From Cololabis saira (Eukaryota > Chordata > Actinopteri > Beloniformes > Belonidae), in contig NC_084601.1 in NCBI RefSeq assembly GCF_033807715.1, positions 16,360,690-16,424,689 on the forward strand: a stretch of DNA of 64,000 nucleotides. The letters run 5' to 3'. Position 1 is the first letter of the stretch. The number at the start of each line of letters is the position of its first letter. The notes beneath the pieces were generated by a model. It made no database searches. It was not told the origin of the DNA and saw only the letters and a program-made list of their open reading frames with translations. The translations under genes were made by a program, and so were the position numbers. Shown piece by piece: positions 61,380 to 64,000 of this stretch.

Positions 61380-61466
61380 TCTTTGCTCATTGCTTTCACC
61401 TACCGATGGTCCCACTTTGGTTCATGGTCTAGTTACTTCTCGTCTTAAGTATTCTAACTCCCTCCT
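61380..61466 (+). repeat. CR1/L2-like LINE scrap
   Basis: LVHGLVTSRLKYSNSLL is the motif just before the QLIQNAAAR block of CR1/L2-like elements. It stops at the hAT end that begins at about 61467. Confidence 0.62.
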
Positions 61467-61705
61467 CGGGATGGGAATCGAGAACCGGTTCTCGAAGAAT
61501 ATCGGCTCACAGTGGTTCGATTCCTTGGAATCGTTAATCCGCCTGCCGAGCAAATCCGTTTATAGGTTCTGCCACCGATGCCTATGCATGATGACATCAT
61601 GTACACGCTTTGTATTTTGGCTCAGAATGTTTCCAACATGGAGTTGAGGCAGAAACGCTCCAAAGTTTGGTAATATTTAACGAAAAAGGAAAAATACTAG
61701 GGCCC
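61467..61705 (+). mobile_element. hAT 5' fragment with BED-finger start
   Basis: CGGGATGGGAATCGAGAACC begins a hAT-type end. After about 170 bases the ATG at 61638 reads MELRQKRSKVW, then a stop, then YLTKKEK, which fits the aromatic lead-in of a BED-type finger in hAT transposases. The rest of the gene and the right end are missing or replaced by unrelated sequence near 61700. Confidence 0.62.
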
Positions 61706-61829
61706 GTTTCAACCATAGACTGTGTGATGAAGCATTCTGTCATATTCTGGGTGTTGAAGAGACAACTTCTGTTGTAATAGAAGCTATATTTAAAGAAAAG
61801 GCTAAATACTCACTTTTTTAGTCTTGCTT

Positions 61830-62145
61830 TGAATTAATATAATTTTATCTCCTATTTCAGTTTTATCTTAACTTTTTTTTATTTATTTTTTAAATTATTA
61901 TCTTATTTATTTAATTTTATTCTAATGATTATTATTATTTTACATTTCATACTATATCATGTTCTATGGTCGATTTCGTTTTACTTCTTAATTTCCAGTG
62001 TCTACTCAGTGTGAGCTCTCTGCATCAGAGGCGAAAATTTTACAATTTTCAAACATGTAAAACACTTTGTGCTGCATACAATGTATGAAAAGTGCTTTAT
62101 AAATAAAGTTTGATTGATATCAATAAAATTGAATTGAATTCAATT
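61830..62145 (+). repeat. CR1/L2-like LINE 3' tail
   Basis: T-rich 3' sequence passes into AAAACACTTTGTGCTGCATA, ATGAAAAGTGCTTTATAAATAAAG, TTTGATTGAT and an ATTGAATTGAATT tail. It is the 3' end of the same LINE class as the scrap at 61380. The two may be one insertion split by the hAT fragment. Confidence 0.65.
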
Positions 62146-62734
62146 GACCCATTGTTTTTCCTTGATACAGAGCACAGCCATTTCACTCAGCAAGCCTTCG
62201 GCAACACACCCACTGCAAATCAATCATAGTTAGCTTTCCTCCCATCTTCTCCGCTGTTTCTCATCATCAGTTGCTGCATCGGCAGGACTAAGAGCTCTCC
62301 CGACGGCTCTGGTTGAACGGCCCGACAAACCATCTCCGATCGCGCTGTTTTCTTTACCGGGATCACAAGAAAATCAGAACAGTGATCTCCTCTCCATCCT
62401 GTTTATTTATCTTTTATCTCCTGTTGCTGTTTATTTATCTTTACTCCACCAAATCGAAATATTTATCACTTTTCTAAGCGAACGGCACTAACGCAGTTCA
62501 AACAGCAGGTGTATCCGCCCCTTTAATCTGATTGGTTTAAGAGTAAGTCGTGTTTTATCCACTGCTCTGCGTCCCCCACGTGGGGTGCACTCTTATGATT
62601 GGCTGAAACAAAGTAAGACATCTGATTGGTTGCAGATCCTTCCGTGTTAAAAAAAACGTATTTGTGGATCAAGTCACGTCAGGGGAGTCTCAAAAGTCAA
62701 AAGCAAATCCAGCGCAGCTCACAGACAAAAAAAC
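62146..62734. other. Unassigned stretch with three ATTGG motifs
   Basis: ATTGG (inverted CCAAT) occurs at about 62530, 62597 and 62622, and there is a CCACGTGG palindrome near 62577. These could be a transposon-borne or host regulatory cluster. No exon is seen. Confidence 0.3.
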
Positions 62735-62890
62735 GTTTGTAAATCAGGTTATATTTGTGTGTGCATCAAAAATACATTTGTATATCTTGTCCTACGCACG
62801 TGTGAATTGTTCTGTGCATGTGTGAAACGGTGTGTGTATTTGCAAATCGGTCTGTGCATTTGTAAAACTTGTCCTGTGCATTTGTCAATT
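62735..62890. repeat. Degenerate short tandem repeat
   Basis: Units of about 20-25 bases of the form TGTGCATTTGTAAAACTT / TGTGTATTTGCAAATCGG / TCTGTGCATGTGTGAAACGG follow one another about six times with substitutions. Confidence 0.6.
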
Positions 62891-64000
62891 ATGAGACTGT
62901 TCTAGCTCCATATAGAAACAGCTCCCCTTTGTGTGATAGATTTGGGGGACAATGGGGGGGAAGCTTTTCTGATACAGCAGCAATTCACAAATTTTAGTTT
63001 TAAGGAATGTCAGCGATGAGATTTGCCCATAGCACCACTTTGGTTGGGACCTGAACAGTCTGTGGTTCCTTACCTAGCTGACACCTGCTTCTGCCACACA
63101 TATTGTAGCCATACTTGCCATCTGCCCATTATCTATAATTTATTAAAGAGTAGAGAGCTGGTAACACATCAATCCCAAATCATGTTATACTGCTATTACT
63201 GTACATCCCTTAGAAACCACTACTGTAGGTATCAGGGGTGTTTTGTAAAATGCATGTGTCCAATAACTTATTCCAGTTTATTTTAATATGCTACCTTATA
63301 GAGCTCCTCAGGGAATCAGAATGGCTTTTTTTTTGTCTCTCAGATATTCACTTTACAATAAAGCAGTTACTTCAAAGCACTGACTCTAAAATGTGGCTGT
63401 AGCACATCGCATTATCCATGGAGATTCAAAACCTTATCTCCCCTCACTTTGGATAATTTCTGTATCATTGCCTTTTCTTTTACCTTGGCATTGTAGCCTG
63501 GATTGGCAATGGTTGCGTACACAAAAACAATCCCCACTTTGTCCTCATTTAAATTGTTATTTATGTTGAAAAACTAAGAGTAATATGATTATCTGTAATG
63601 TGCACATTTAAGTCATTTTACAGAGCTTTTGTTTATCACATTAAAATTTAAATGCTCAGTGGATGGAAAATGACAGGCATACATTCCACTGTAAACTTTA
63701 TATGTGGGTAGTAAAACAGAAACGGACATAATTACAGAGACAAAAAACAAACATTTGACATGACAGAATCAAATTTAAACATCACAATCTTTGCATTCCC
63801 TGAGAATACAATCACTGTGGTTAAAAAAATATTCTGAGACATTCTGTATGTGAAATTCATTTATCATTGTCAATACTTTGGTATTTAACAAAATGTCAAG
63901 AAAAGTTCACACTGCCAATAAAAGTATTGAAGAAAACAAAAAGCTTTTAATTTTTTAGTGCCATACACATTTTTTTGATTGAGATTCCACCATTGTAAAA
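62891..64000. other. Unassigned end of window
   Basis: AT-rich DNA with short frames only. No exon or named repeat recognised. Confidence 0.4.

Overview
The window looks like nuclear DNA of a ray-finned (teleost) fish. It is AT-rich and almost free of conserved coding sequence. Long (CA)n/(TG)n, (TA)n and (TC)n microsatellites are frequent. The recognisable proteins are decayed pieces of the mobile elements that crowd fish genomes: Tc1-like and hAT transposases, and CR1/L2-like and other non-LTR (LINE) retrotransposons. I see no rRNA, no intact tRNA, no CRISPR array and no bacterial-type operon. The family names come from protein motifs and ends I recognise, not from a search.

Layout. 1-7.5 kb: microsatellites, a hAT copy (1566-2345) inside an older repeat, Tc1 remnants, and a second hAT copy (5903-7069) with a perfect 8-bp target duplication lying in a Tc1 pseudogene. 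7.5-10 kb: a short palindromic MITE and the 5' half of a CR1/L2-like LINE on the minus strand, with a readable ORF1 (Zn finger plus esterase-like domain) and a partial endonuclease. 12-14 kb: two nearly identical Tc1 pieces in inverted orientation. 14-18 kb: LINE reverse-transcriptase pieces, one carrying a 160-bp (TG)n run, then two copies of a GC-rich terminal-inverted-repeat element. 18.9-22.3 kb: a GC-rich block split by a 2.1-kb hAT copy with a perfect 8-bp duplication, then a 325-bp TA/TACA microsatellite. 23-37 kb: mostly unassigned AT-rich DNA. 37-44 kb: another cluster of inverted-repeat elements and LINE scraps.

The one place that looks like a host gene is about 49.5-50.9 kb (+). 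There a CCAAT box, GC box and TATA box precede a start codon that runs straight into a consensus splice donor, and a 28-nt candidate second exon follows in frame. I do not recognise the protein; any remaining exons are not identified here. 51-64 kb is again non-coding, with Tc1, LINE and hAT fragments and one unclassified block (57.5-59.4 kb).

The genes do not work together as a pathway. The main story is layered transposition: several insertions can be ordered in time from nesting and target duplications. One four-copy MITE family (6693, 7905, 20796, 41786) sits inside larger elements in three of its four positions.
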